A stretch of 64,000 nt of DNA from JALORV01 sp963775635 (GTDB taxonomy: Bacteria; Pseudomonadota; Gammaproteobacteria; Burkholderiales; Burkholderiaceae_F): positions 62,001 through 126,000 of the forward strand of contig CAVZJO010000016.1 of assembly GCA_963775635.1 (NCBI GenBank). The letters are read 5' to 3'. The notes under the pieces were generated by a model. It was not told the origin of the DNA, made no database searches, and saw nothing but the letters and a program-made list of their open reading frames with translations. Positions 1 to 8,326 of this stretch are shown here, in pieces (position 1 is the first letter of the stretch; each line of letters opens with the position of its first letter). The position numbers were made by a program, and so were the translations under genes.

Positions 1-177
1 GCGATCGGCAGCCTCGAGCGGCCGATGACCGACGCGCAGCTGCGCGCCAAGTTCGTCGACCAGAGCGCGCCGGTGCTCGGCGCCGAGCGCGCCGCTCGCG
101 CCGCGGACATCGCCGCGCGAATTGCCGATTTCCGGACGGTCGACGAACTCATCGCGAGCTGCACCGTTGCGCGCTGA
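1..177 (+). CDS. MmgE/PrpD family protein, C-terminal end only
   Basis: The window opens inside this gene; the last 58 codons read in frame 1 to a TGA at 175-177. The stretch around residue 9 (RPMTDAQLRAKF) matches the C-terminal 'PLTDAELRxKF' block of MmgE/PrpD proteins, and the downstream neighbour has the equivalent PLSDAELRHKF. MmgE/PrpD proteins are dehydratases or decarboxylases of small tricarboxylic or dicarboxylic acids (2-methylcitrate dehydratase, cis-aconitate decarboxylase). The catalytic part lies upstream of the window, so the substrate cannot be inferred. It forms a tandem pair with the gene starting at 202, 24 bases downstream. Confidence 0.75.
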   Translation, partial: AIGSLERPMTDAQLRAKFVDQSAPVLGAERAARAADIAARIADFRTVDELIASCTVAR

Positions 178-201
178 GCGACAGGCCCGGGCGGCGCTTC
201 C

Positions 202-1602
202 GTGAGTCCCGCAGCGATCGAAATGCGCACCATGGCGGTTGCGGAGCGATTGGCCGCGCACGTAGTGCAGAGCGAACCACAGCGCGCCGAGGGGGCGCGC
301 GCCAGCGGTTCGCGCCTGATGCTCGACATCGCCGGCCTGTGCGTGGCCGCCCGTCGACAGGACTACGTGCGCGCAGTGCTCGACTCGATCGACGGCTCGG
401 GAACCTGTACCGCGATCGGCCATGGGGCGCGCTTCGGCGTACAGGATGCCGCGCTTCTCAACGGCGTCTCCGCACACGGCGAAGACTTCGACGACACCTA
501 CGAGGGCGGCCCGGTCCACGCCGGCGCCGTCATCGTCCCGGCGGCGCTTGCCTGCTGCGAACGTCATGGCCGCAGCGGCGAAGATCTGTTGCGAGCAATA
601 GCTCTCGGTGCCGAGGTGACGTGCAGGCTGTGCCGCGTTGCTCCGACCCGCATCCACAAGGCCGGCTTCCATCCGACGGCAATCCTGGGCGTGATCGGCG
701 CAACCGCAGCGGTCGGCGCTGCATTGCGCGTCCCGCGCGAAGTGCTAGCCAATGCGTTTGGCATCGCCGGCAGCCTTGCAGCCGGCATCATCGAATACTT
801 GTCGGACGGCTCCTGGACCAAGCGGCTCCATCCAGGATGGGCCGCGCAATCCGGTTATCGCGCGGTGCGCCTCGCGAGCGGAGGCTTCATCGGGCCGCGC
901 ACCGTCTTCGAAGGCAAGCACGGCCTCTTCAAGGGCTTTGCGTCGGGCGCCGGCGGCGACTACGAGGCGGTTTTCGACGGGTTCGGCGACGAATGGGTAT
1001 GGCAGTCGATCGCATTCAAGCCGTACGCATGCGGAACGATGGCGCATCCGTACATCGATTGCGCGCGCGCCTTCCGCGCGCGCGGCATCGATCCGCAACG
1101 CATCGCGCGCATCGACTGTGAAACCGCCGAAGGCATCGTCCACCGCCTGTGGGAGCCCCTGCGCGAAAAGCAGTCGCCGCCTAACGGCTATGCAGCGAAG
1201 TTCAGTGTTCCGTATGCGGTAGCGGTGGGCATACTGCGGGACGACGCTGGCCTGTCAGATTTCGACGAGACCGTCGTCCACGACCCTACGGTCATCGAAC
1301 TGGCCCGCAAAGTGAACTACACGATCGACCCCGACAACCCGTATCCGAACGAATTCACCGGGCACCTTCGCGTCTCGCTCGACAACGGCGAGACAGTCGA
1401 ACAGCGCCAGGCCTTTTTCAAGGGCGGGGCCAAAAAACCGCTGAGCGACGCTGAACTACGTCACAAGTTTCGCGCGAATTGCCGCTACGGCGGCCTGTCG
1501 GCGGAGGAGACCGAGGCGCTGGCTTCGAAGGCTGGCAGCATCTTCGATCAGCGCGTCGTCGTCTTTGGCGACGAACCCTCGTCGCGGACGCCCACATCGT
1601 GA
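202..1602 (+). CDS. MmgE/PrpD family dehydratase/decarboxylase
   Basis: A 466-residue protein of normal family length. These are cytoplasmic enzymes that dehydrate or decarboxylate small polycarboxylic acids. Residues that line the active site in cis-aconitate decarboxylase/PrpD structures have counterparts: His92 in HGEDFDDT, His157 in GFHPTAILG, Lys207 in SWTKRLHPG and Lys273 in FKPYACGT. The start is a GTG at 202; an ATG at 223 (MRTMAVAE) is a credible alternative. Its last codons overlap the next gene by four bases (GTGA), and with the SDR and AbrB genes it forms a tight plus-strand operon. That points to a catabolic module for an organic acid with its own transporter. The exact substrate is not readable from sequence. 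Confidence 0.85.
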   Translation: MSPAAIEMRTMAVAERLAAHVVQSEPQRAEGARASGSRLMLDIAGLCVAARRQDYVRAVLDSIDGSGTCTAIGHGARFGVQDAALLNGVSAHGEDFDDTYEGGPVHAGAVIVPAALACCERHGRSGEDLLRAIALGAEVTCRLCRVAPTRIHKAGFHPTAILGVIGATAAVGAALRVPREVLANAFGIAGSLAAGIIEYLSDGSWTKRLHPGWAAQSGYRAVRLASGGFIGPRTVFEGKHGLFKGFASGAGGDYEAVFDGFGDEWVWQSIAFKPYACGTMAHPYIDCARAFRARGIDPQRIARIDCETAEGIVHRLWEPLREKQSPPNGYAAKFSVPYAVAVGILRDDAGLSDFDETVVHDPTVIELARKVNYTIDPDNPYPNEFTGHLRVSLDNGETVEQRQAFFKGGAKKPLSDAELRHKFRANCRYGGLSAEETEALASKAGSIFDQRVVVFGDEPSSRTPTS

Positions 1603-2357
1603 ACGGCGACGCGCGTACCGGTATTGCGCTTGTGACCGGAGCCGGTCGCAACATCGGCCGGCAGATCGCGCTGCGCCTGTCCGAGCACGGATACGCGGTC
1701 GCCGTCAATGTCCGATCGTCGCTCGACGAGGGCAAGTCCGTGGTCGAGGAGATCATCGCGACCGGCGGGGACGCACTGTTGTGCCTTGCCGATGTCACCG
1801 ACGAGCATGCGGTGGCTCGGATGGTGTCGAACATCGAGCAGCGCTGGGGAAGCCTCGACGTCCTGGTCAACAACGCAGCGATCCGACAGGAAGCAGCTTT
1901 CGACGCGATGTCAGTCGAGCAATGGCGGGCCACCCTCGCGGTCGTACTCGACGGCGCGTTCTTCTGTGCGCGCGCGACATTGCCACTGCTGCGCCAGTCC
2001 ACGCGTGCAAGCATCGTCAACATCGGCGGCATGACGGGTCATACCGGCGCGGCGCGGCGGGCGCACGTCGTGACAGCGAAAGCGGGCCTGGCCGGCCTGA
2101 CACGAGCGCTGGCACACGACCTGGCGCCGGACAACATCACGGTCAACTGCGTTGCGCCCGGCCTCATCGATACCGTGCGCAATCCCACCAGTGCCAGCGC
2201 CGCTCCCGACCACCGGCGACGGCACCAGCCGCTGCTCGACCGGCACGGCACCGTCGACGAGGTCGCCCAAGCGGTGGTCTGGCTGGCCGGGCCTGATGCC
2301 CGCTTTGTCACCGGTCAGACACTTCACGTCAACGGCGGTGCTTTTCTCGGAGGCTGA
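1599..2357 (+). CDS. SDR-family protein lacking the catalytic Ser and Tyr
   Basis: A 252-residue short-chain dehydrogenase/reductase fold. The nucleotide-binding TGAGRNIG is at residues 13-20, the structural NNAA motif follows, and the C-terminal 'TGQTLHVNGG' is typical. The start is the GTG at 1599, overlapping the upstream stop as GTGA; a longer reading frame extending upstream lies inside the MmgE/PrpD gene and lacks SDR similarity. The active site is odd. Lys161 is present, but the residue four before it, normally Tyr, is Val157, and the position 13 before that, normally Ser, is Gly144 (NIGGMTGHTG). Classical SDR chemistry needs both. It may therefore be a non-canonical oxidoreductase, use other residues, or be a binding or regulatory protein. 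It sits in an operon with MmgE/PrpD and AbrB genes. Confidence 0.85.
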   Translation: MNGDARTGIALVTGAGRNIGRQIALRLSEHGYAVAVNVRSSLDEGKSVVEEIIATGGDALLCLADVTDEHAVARMVSNIEQRWGSLDVLVNNAAIRQEAAFDAMSVEQWRATLAVVLDGAFFCARATLPLLRQSTRASIVNIGGMTGHTGAARRAHVVTAKAGLAGLTRALAHDLAPDNITVNCVAPGLIDTVRNPTSASAAPDHRRRHQPLLDRHGTVDEVAQAVVWLAGPDARFVTGQTLHVNGGAFLGG

Positions 2358-3413
2358 ATGCCGCCTCTGCTGAGCCGCATCGCAGACTGGCGGTTCTGGC
2401 TCACCCTGGCAGCAGGCGCTCTCGGCGGTTGGATCGCGGCATCGGTTCGCTTGCCGCTGCCCTGGGTTCTCGGCTCGATGATCGCTGTTGCGGTGGTCAC
2501 TCTGGGTGGCGTCGGCGCCAGACAGCCGATCGCCGGGCGCCGGATTGCGCAAATGGCGATCGGCGTCGCGCTTGGTCTGGGGTTTACCCCTCCGGTGCTG
2601 CGCAGCGTTGCTGCGATGGGTCATTGGCTCGTGCTCGGCGCGGTCTATTCGCTCGTTCTTTCTGCGCTCGCGGCACGGTTCTTCCAGCGCTGGGCGCGCG
2701 TCGACGCGATGACTGCGGCGTATTCGACAGCGGTCGGAGCATCGGCCGAGATGGCGCTGCAGGCGCAGAAGGCCGGCGCCAACGGAGCCGTGGTCGCGTC
2801 TTCGCACGCCGTTCGCATCACCGTCGTTGTGACGCTGGCATCGTTCATAGCCGGTCTGACGGGCGAGCATGGCGACGCGCTGGCGGAGCCGACGGCTCCA
2901 ACGCTGTCGTTGCCGATGTCGATCTTGTTCGCGTGCCTCGCGGTGGCAGCAGGCTGGATTGGCCAGCGAGTCCGGATGCCCAACGCCTTTCTGTTGGGGC
3001 CAGTGGTCATGGCTGCGAGCTTCGCTGCCAACGGAGTCGTCGCGCGCCTGCACCCGGGGGCGCTCGAGGCGGCACAGGTCGTGATCGGCTGGGGCCTCGG
3101 TCAGCACATGACCCGGCAGTTCTTCATGTCCTCACCACGAATACTGGCCGTGTCAGTCGGCATCACGGTCTCCATGCTCGGCATCTGCATCATCGCGGCG
3201 GCGGCGTTGCACTCCGTCGCGGGCGTCTCGCTGCTGACCTCTTTCCTGTCCCTCGCACCCGGAGGCACAGCCGAAATGGCAATCATCGCGAAGACCTACG
3301 GCATAGGCGCCCCCGCCGTAACGGCCTTCCATTTCTTCCGCGTGGTCGCAACCATTGTGCTGACCGGATGGCTGGCTCGAACGCTGGCCGATAGTGGCTG
3401 GCTCACCCGCTGA
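2358..3413 (+). CDS. AbrB-family (PF05145-type) membrane transporter
   Basis: A 351-residue, very hydrophobic protein with about ten predicted membrane spans in two similar halves, as in the 'AbrB duplication' permeases that older databases call ammonia monooxygenase. Family signatures include LPLPWVLGSMIA near the N-terminus, GASAEMALQAQKAG in the middle and LAPGGTAEMAIIAKTYG near the end. It starts with ATG directly abutting the SDR stop (TGAATG), so it is translationally coupled to the two upstream genes. Members have been proposed to move small organic compounds or to regulate other genes; the cargo is unknown. The operon suggests an organic acid or its degradation product. A second paralogue lies at 54119-55210. 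Confidence 0.85.
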   Translation: MPPLLSRIADWRFWLTLAAGALGGWIAASVRLPLPWVLGSMIAVAVVTLGGVGARQPIAGRRIAQMAIGVALGLGFTPPVLRSVAAMGHWLVLGAVYSLVLSALAARFFQRWARVDAMTAAYSTAVGASAEMALQAQKAGANGAVVASSHAVRITVVVTLASFIAGLTGEHGDALAEPTAPTLSLPMSILFACLAVAAGWIGQRVRMPNAFLLGPVVMAASFAANGVVARLHPGALEAAQVVIGWGLGQHMTRQFFMSSPRILAVSVGITVSMLGICIIAAAALHSVAGVSLLTSFLSLAPGGTAEMAIIAKTYGIGAPAVTAFHFFRVVATIVLTGWLARTLADSGWLTR

Positions 3414-3506
3414 ACCGGCATGCCGCCGAGGAACAACTCCCAGCTCGTGAGTGTCCCGCTGGTAAACCGCTCGTCTCGCGCACCGTCGGCCTGATCCGGC
3501 GCGCGG

Positions 3507-3526
3507 GCAGGGCGTTGCCGCCCTGC
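3507..3526. terminator. Hairpin between convergent genes
   Basis: GCAGGGC and GCCCTGC flank a six-base loop, between the end of the plus-strand AbrB gene and the end of the minus-strand hydrolase gene. There is no clear T-run on either side, so it may be a weak terminator or only an mRNA 3'-end stabiliser. Confidence 0.4.
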
Positions 3527-3536
3527 GGGGCGAGCC

Positions 3537-4247
3537 CTATCGCGCGTACGTGATGACCAGATCGCCGACGCCGTCGACGTGGCCTTCGAGCTTGTCGCCC
3601 TTGCTGATGGGGCCAACACCCGAGGGTGTGCCCGAGAAGATGAGGTCGCCGGGTTGCAGGGTGACGAGGCCCGACAGGTAGGCAATCTGTTCCGGGACAC
3701 TCCAGATCTGCTGCGACAGATCACCCTGCTGCTTGATTTGACCGTTCACCTTGACCCAGATCGCGCCTTTCGCGGGATGACCGATCTCTGTCGCGGGCCG
3801 CAGCGCCGAGCACGGCGCCGACTGGTCGAAGCTCTTGCCCATTTCCCACGGGCGGCCCATTTTTTTTGCCTCGCCCTGGATATCCCGTCGCGTCATGTCC
3901 AGTCCTACTGCGTAGCCCCACACATGGTCGAGGGCCTTTTCGACAGGGATTGCTTTTCCGCCCTTGCCGATGGCGACCACCATCTCGATCTCGTGATGGA
4001 CGTCCTTTGTGGCAACGGGATACTCGATGGTGGAGCCGCTTTGTACGATCGAGCTGGGCGCCTTCATGAAGAAAAAGGGAGGCTCGCGGTCAGGGTCGTG
4101 GCCCATCTCGCGCGCGTGTTCGGCATAGTTACGACCAACGCAGAAAATGCGGCCCACCGGAAAGCGCCGCTCGCTGGCGGCGACAGGCAGCGACGGCCGC
4201 GGGCCGATGTCAATGACGTACTCGACGTTGCGCGGATTGTCGTTCAT
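3537..4247 (-). CDS. Fumarylacetoacetate-hydrolase family protein (fumarylpyruvate-hydrolase-like)
   Basis: A 236-residue protein of the FAH superfamily. These metal-dependent enzymes cleave C-C bonds of 2,4-diketo acids at the end of aromatic ring degradation. Visible blocks are FCVGRNYAEHAREMG, PFFFMKAPSSIV, the metal-ligand region HHEIEMVVAIG, and GYAVGLDMTRRDIQ followed by GRPWEMGKSFDQSAP. The last two resemble fumarylpyruvate hydrolases of the gentisate route more than FahA itself. The ATG at 4247 is preceded by GAAGGA at good spacing; the longer reading frame upstream is antisense noise. The gene lies downstream of an orphan TctC receptor on the same strand, 35 bases away, suggesting import and degradation of an aromatic-derived acid. 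Confidence 0.88.
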   Translation of the reverse strand: MNDNPRNVEYVIDIGPRPSLPVAASERRFPVGRIFCVGRNYAEHAREMGHDPDREPPFFFMKAPSSIVQSGSTIEYPVATKDVHHEIEMVVAIGKGGKAIPVEKALDHVWGYAVGLDMTRRDIQGEAKKMGRPWEMGKSFDQSAPCSALRPATEIGHPAKGAIWVKVNGQIKQQGDLSQQIWSVPEQIAYLSGLVTLQPGDLIFSGTPSGVGPISKGDKLEGHVDGVGDLVITYAR

Positions 4248-4282
4248 CGGGTTCCTTCGATTTCTGGGGTGTTCAATCGAGA

Positions 4283-5269
4283 TCAATCGAGCTTGATACC
4301 GACCGCCTTCGTGATCTTCCCGTATTTGTCGACCTGGCCGCGCAGCATCTCGCGGAATTCCTCCGGCGACTTGCTGCCGAGCGGCTCGGCGCCGTTGGCG
4401 TCCATCGCGGCCTTGAAGTCCGGGGTCGCGACGATCGCAACGATCTCGCGATACAGCCGATCGACGACGGGCTTCGGCATGTCGGCAGGTCCCATGATGC
4501 CAAGCCACAGCGCAGCCTCGAAGCCGGGATAGCCCTGCTCGGCGACCGTCGGCACCTCGGGGAGCGCGGGCGAGCGCGTCGCCGTTCCGACTGCAAGCGG
4601 ACGGACCTTGTTCGCTTTCGTGTTCTGCAGCAGCGCCGGCATCGAACCGAATACGGCCTGCACCTCGCCCGCGAGGATCGCGACGTCCGCCGGCGCGTTG
4701 CCCTTGTACGGAATGTGCACGAGGTCGATCTTGGCCGCGTCCTTGAGCATCTCCATCGCGAGATGGGTCGCGGTGCCATTGCCGGCCGACGCGTAATTCA
4801 TCTTGCCCGGCTGGCTCTTCGCGAGCGCGATGAACTCGTCGAGATTGCGCGCCGGCACCTGCGGATTCACCACTAGCAGGTACGGCGTGATCGCGACCAG
4901 CGAGATTTGCGTGAAGTCGGTCACCGGGTTGTAGGGAAGCTTCGAATAAGCGCCCGGTGCGATCGCATGGGTACTGGTCGTGCCGAGAGTCAGCGTGTAT
5001 CCGTCGGGCGGTGCCTTGGCGGCGACGTCGGCACCGATCGTGCCGCCCGCGCCCGCCCGGTTTTCCACGACCACGGTCTGACCGAGCCGCTCACCCAGCT
5101 TCTGCGCCACGATGCGACCGACGATATCCGTAGAGCCGCCGGGCGCAAAGCCGACGATCAGCTTGATCGGGCGGTTCGGATAGTCCGACTGAGCGACTGC
5201 CGCGGTCGGAGAGATGAGAATCGCGCCGCCAACCATGATGCCGGCAGCGATTTTCGCGATCGTGCGCAT
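4283..5269 (-). CDS. Bug/TctC-family solute-binding receptor
   Basis: A 328-residue periplasmic receptor of the tripartite tricarboxylate transporter family, a group greatly expanded in Burkholderiales. It begins with a Sec signal peptide (MRTIAKIAAG, hydrophobic core, cleavage near AVAQS). The mature start is YPNRPIKLIVGFAPGG, and the family block VVENRAGAGGTIGAD follows. The C-terminal half has the usual PTVAEQGYPGFEA and PADMPKPVVDRL motifs. No tctA or tctB gene is adjacent, so it is an orphan receptor that may share a distant membrane pair, for instance TctAB at 55-57 kb. GGAGGA precedes the ATG. It is probably co-transcribed with the hydrolase downstream. Confidence 0.92.
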   Translation of the reverse strand: MRTIAKIAAGIMVGGAILISPTAAVAQSDYPNRPIKLIVGFAPGGSTDIVGRIVAQKLGERLGQTVVVENRAGAGGTIGADVAAKAPPDGYTLTLGTTSTHAIAPGAYSKLPYNPVTDFTQISLVAITPYLLVVNPQVPARNLDEFIALAKSQPGKMNYASAGNGTATHLAMEMLKDAAKIDLVHIPYKGNAPADVAILAGEVQAVFGSMPALLQNTKANKVRPLAVGTATRSPALPEVPTVAEQGYPGFEAALWLGIMGPADMPKPVVDRLYREIVAIVATPDFKAAMDANGAEPLGSKSPEEFREMLRGQVDKYGKITKAVGIKLD

Positions 5270-5690
5270 GGTTCCTCCTCGACGAAGCCTCGGATTTTTT
5301 GATCCCGACGGAGCATTCTAGGCTGCCGCGTCGCGCAACAGCAGTCGGTCGCGGCGGCGGTCCCGGTAACCACCGGTGGCTCACGCGTCGCGCGACGTGG
5401 TCTCGAGTAATTTAGTTCAGAACAGCCTTGAGAGGCGAAGTATTCGGATCATAGGGCCAGCAAAGTTCGGAACAGTTACCGTTTGCGGCCGCATAAGACG
5501 CGCTCGATAGAAATTAAGTTCGGAATGCCAACGCCACTGCTGCTTTCAGAGCGATCAACAGGCGGCAGTCGACCGAAAGCAGTCTTCGTAAGCCGCCCAC
5601 AGCGACCGCTGTTAGAACTCTAAGAAGCGGACGTTAAAGGACCAAGCTAACTGGCCCGCCGCCATGGGATCAGGTAAGCATCCATCGAGG
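5270..5690. other. Intergenic stretch with an inverted repeat, possibly a dispersed non-coding element
   Basis: This 420-base stretch holds no convincing gene on either strand and is less GC-rich than its surroundings. Bases 5537-5582 contain an imperfect inverted repeat (ACTGCTGCTTTC ... GAAAGCAGT). Similar word combinations (GTCTGCT..., GACCCGAAAGG, GTCCGCTACGGCC) recur on the other side of the M2 pseudogene at about 7743-7805. They could be copies of an intergenic repeat family. That is pattern recognition, not an alignment. Confidence 0.35.
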
Positions 5691-7689
5691 TCACCAGCCG
5701 CACTGCTCGCCCTTGTTCTGCTCCTCGAGCCACGTCTGCAGCGGCGCGAAGTACTCGAGGATCGCGGTCGCATCCATCTCGCGCTGACCGGTCAGCGCGA
5801 ACAGCGCGTCCTGCCACGGCTTGCGACGCGCCCAGCGCGAGCATCTTCTTGAACGCCTCGCCCGCTTCCTTGTTGCCGTAGATCGAGCACTCGTGGAGCG
5901 GGCCCGGTGTGGCCGGCCTTCTTGCACAGCGCGCGGTGGAACTGGAACTGGAGGATGCGCGCGAGGAAGTAGCGCATGTACGGCGTGTTCGCCGGGATGT
6001 GGTACTTCGCGCCCGGATCGAAGTCGGTCGCTCGGTGCGCGCCACCGGCGGCGCGATGCCCTGGTACTTGAGCGCAGCTCCCACCAGTGCTTGTTGTACT
6101 GCTCGGGCTTCATCTTGCCGGCGAACACGTCCCAGCGCCACTGGTCGACGAGCAGGCCGAACGGCAGGAACGCGATCTTCTCGAGCGCGCATGTCATCTG
6201 CTCGTTGATCGTCGCCTTGTCGTTCTTCTCGACCTTCGTCGAGCAGGCCCGACTCCTTCAGGTACTCCGGCGTCATCGACAGCGCGATCGTGTCGCCGAT
6301 CGCCTCGTGGAAGCCGTCGTTCGCGCCGTTCTGGAAGAGCACGGGCAGCTTGTAGTAGTTGTCGAAGTAGTAGTTGTGGCCGAGCTCGTGGTGGATCGTG
6401 ATCGAGGTCTTCCTGGTTCATCTTGATGCACATCTTGATGCGCAGGTCGTTCGTTGAAGGTCGACGTCCCACGCGCTCGCGTGACACACGACCTCCTTGT
6501 CCTTCGGCTTGACGAACATCGAGCGCTCCCAGAACGTCTCCGGCAGCGCTTGCATGCCGAGCGACGTGAAGAACGCCTCGGCGATCTTCACCATCTTCAC
6601 CGCGTCGTACGCTCTTCTCGAGCGCCGGCGTGACGTCGATCGGCGCGACTGGCCCTTGTACGGCTCGAGCACCTTGTAGAGGTAGCCCCAGCTCCTGCGC
6701 CCACATGTTGCCGTGCAGGTGCGCCGGGATCGGGCCGTCTTCGGCTGCGACCTTGTCGCCGTACATCTTGTTCAGCTTGCGGCGCGTGTAGCAGTGCAGC
6801 TGCGTCGTAGAGCGGCTTCACCTGGCCCCACAGCCGATCGACCTCGGCCTCGAACTCGTCCTCGCGGCATGTCGTAGCTGCGACCGCCACATCGACGAGA
6901 CGTCCTTGAAGCCGACGCCGCGCGCGCCCGCGTTGGCGAGCTCGACGAAGCGCATGAACAGCGGGCGCTCGGCCTTGCCGACGGTGTCGTGCCAGCCCTA
7001 GCCAGGCCGCGAGCAGCTCGTCAGGCTCGCGGCTCGTTCTGGAGCACCTTCGACAGCGCATCCAGGTCTTTGCAGTGCATCTCCCCGGCTTCGGTAGCGG
7101 CAGTCCGTGTGACGGCTGCCTTGTCGTCCCCGCCGGCTTTAGTCCTCGTGCAGACCTTGGCCTTGCCATAGATCGAAGTCATTTCGACCAAGATGCTGGC
7201 GAGCGCTTCAGACTGCGCCGGATCGTCGGGCGCTGTCCCCCCGGTGAACCTCAGGAGCAGGAGCTGGCGCTGGGTATCGGCGTCGAGCTTGGCGTAGACC
7301 GGATCGAACTTGCGCGATTCCTTGATGAGACGCGTCATCGCCTTGGACCTCAGTTCCCTGGCCTTCGCGGCCGCGGCCCCGTGCTCGGGCGTGATGTCCG
7401 TCTCATTCGCCCAATCGGCGGCCATTTCATCGACGTAGAGCTTGCGAAACTCCTGGTTGACGGCGGCAACGAACGGCTTTGCCGCTTGGATCAGGGCGGC
7501 GTAGTCCTCCGCCGGCGGCTCACGATCGAGCGCGGGCTTCGTCGGTTGCTGCCGGGTGTCGGGCGCGCCCACCGGCGTCTGCGCGAACGAACACGTGCCG
7601 AGCATGCCGACGAGTAGTACCGCGACAACGTGCAATGGCTTTCCAAGCCTGACCGCGTCGATCAGGCGGCGCAGGTCGTCTTCATTCAT
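5691..7689 (-). pseudogene. M2-family peptidyl-dipeptidase (ACE-like), shattered by about 16 frameshifts
   Basis: Pieces in all three minus-strand frames line up in order as one M2 zinc peptidase (bacterial angiotensin-converting-enzyme homologue) of about 660 residues. The first 220 codons are intact: ATG 7689 with GGGGGAAGCA upstream, a signal-anchor ending near CSFAQTP, then FRKLYVDEMAADWANET and MTSIYGKAKVC. From about 7028 down to 5691 the frame changes roughly sixteen times. Each jump is rescued by removing, or in one case adding, one base. Corrected reading gives the zinc motif ITIHHELGHNYYF, the distal GFHEAIGDTIALSMTPEYL and the terminal EYFAPLQTWLEEQNKG before TGA. No missense decay accompanies the shifts. 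It is either a very recent wreck or, more likely, badly sequenced. Confidence 0.85.
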
Positions 7690-8002
7690 TGCTTCCCCCT
7701 CCAGCCGCGGTCGCTTGTTCATCGCGATCCTGCGGTGTCCAAAGTGCGTCTGCTGCCGGGCGATTCTGACCCGAAAGGCTCGCGTCCGCTACGGCCGAAT
7801 GCGATCACTTGGCTCGCTCCGCAACGCGAATGCGACGTTGAGCGTCGGCCAGCTTTATATGCAAGTCGATTATTGAGGCTTCGCAACCGAGTAACTCAGC
7901 GTACCGGTTGCAGGCGATTGCCTTTCGTCAACCCAGGAAGTTTCATGCGCGGGAGCGCCACGGAGCGGGATAGTCGCCCGTACGAGCGCGGAGGATTTTC
8001 GC
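7690..8002. other. Intergenic stretch upstream of the M2 gene
   Basis: About 310 bases without a supportable gene. It must hold the promoter of the M2 peptidase gene (leftward) and of the DUF3563-like gene (rightward), but I see no strong -35/-10 pair. Bases 7743-7805 share words with the 5.4-5.6 kb stretch, as noted there. A strong ribosome-binding site (GGAGGA at 7991) belongs to the gene starting at 8003. Confidence 0.35.
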
Positions 8003-8194
8003 GTGCATTCACACCGCCGCGGCGAAGTGCTGCGGTCCATCTTTCTGAAACTGGCGAGTTGGTTCGAATCCAGCAATGAGCGGGCGCGTCGCCGTGAGAT
8101 CGAGGCTTTTCTGTCTCAAGCGACGAACATCGCAGATCTGGAGGCGCGCATTCTCCAGTTGCAACGCAATAGGGGGTTTTCTCCCTATTGCTGA
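8003..8194 (+). CDS. Small DUF3563-like protein
   Basis: A 63-residue ORF starting at GTG 8003, seven or eight bases after a strong CGGAGGA ribosome-binding site, which is the main reason to believe it. The core, RRREIEAFLSQATNIADLEA followed by RILQLQR, resembles the DUF3563 pattern (short proteobacterial proteins with 'R..YLa.stDiyDLErRmReLdR'). It would form an amphipathic helix pair preceded by a hydrophobic FLKLASWF segment. No function is established for the family. It stands alone between the M2 peptidase gene and glmS, with no operon partner. The C-terminal GFSPYC is not typical of the family. Confidence 0.6.
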   Translation: MHSHRRGEVLRSIFLKLASWFESSNERARRREIEAFLSQATNIADLEARILQLQRNRGFSPYC

Positions 8195-8326
8195 TGTTCG
8201 CGACGCCAGTCAGTCCGAGGCAGGCGTACCTTCCGTTTGACCCATGCTCGAACTATGTCTGTGGGCGGGCGAACGAGGGTCCTCAATAATTACCTCTCGA
8301 CACTCTCAACCACGACGAACGCGGTC

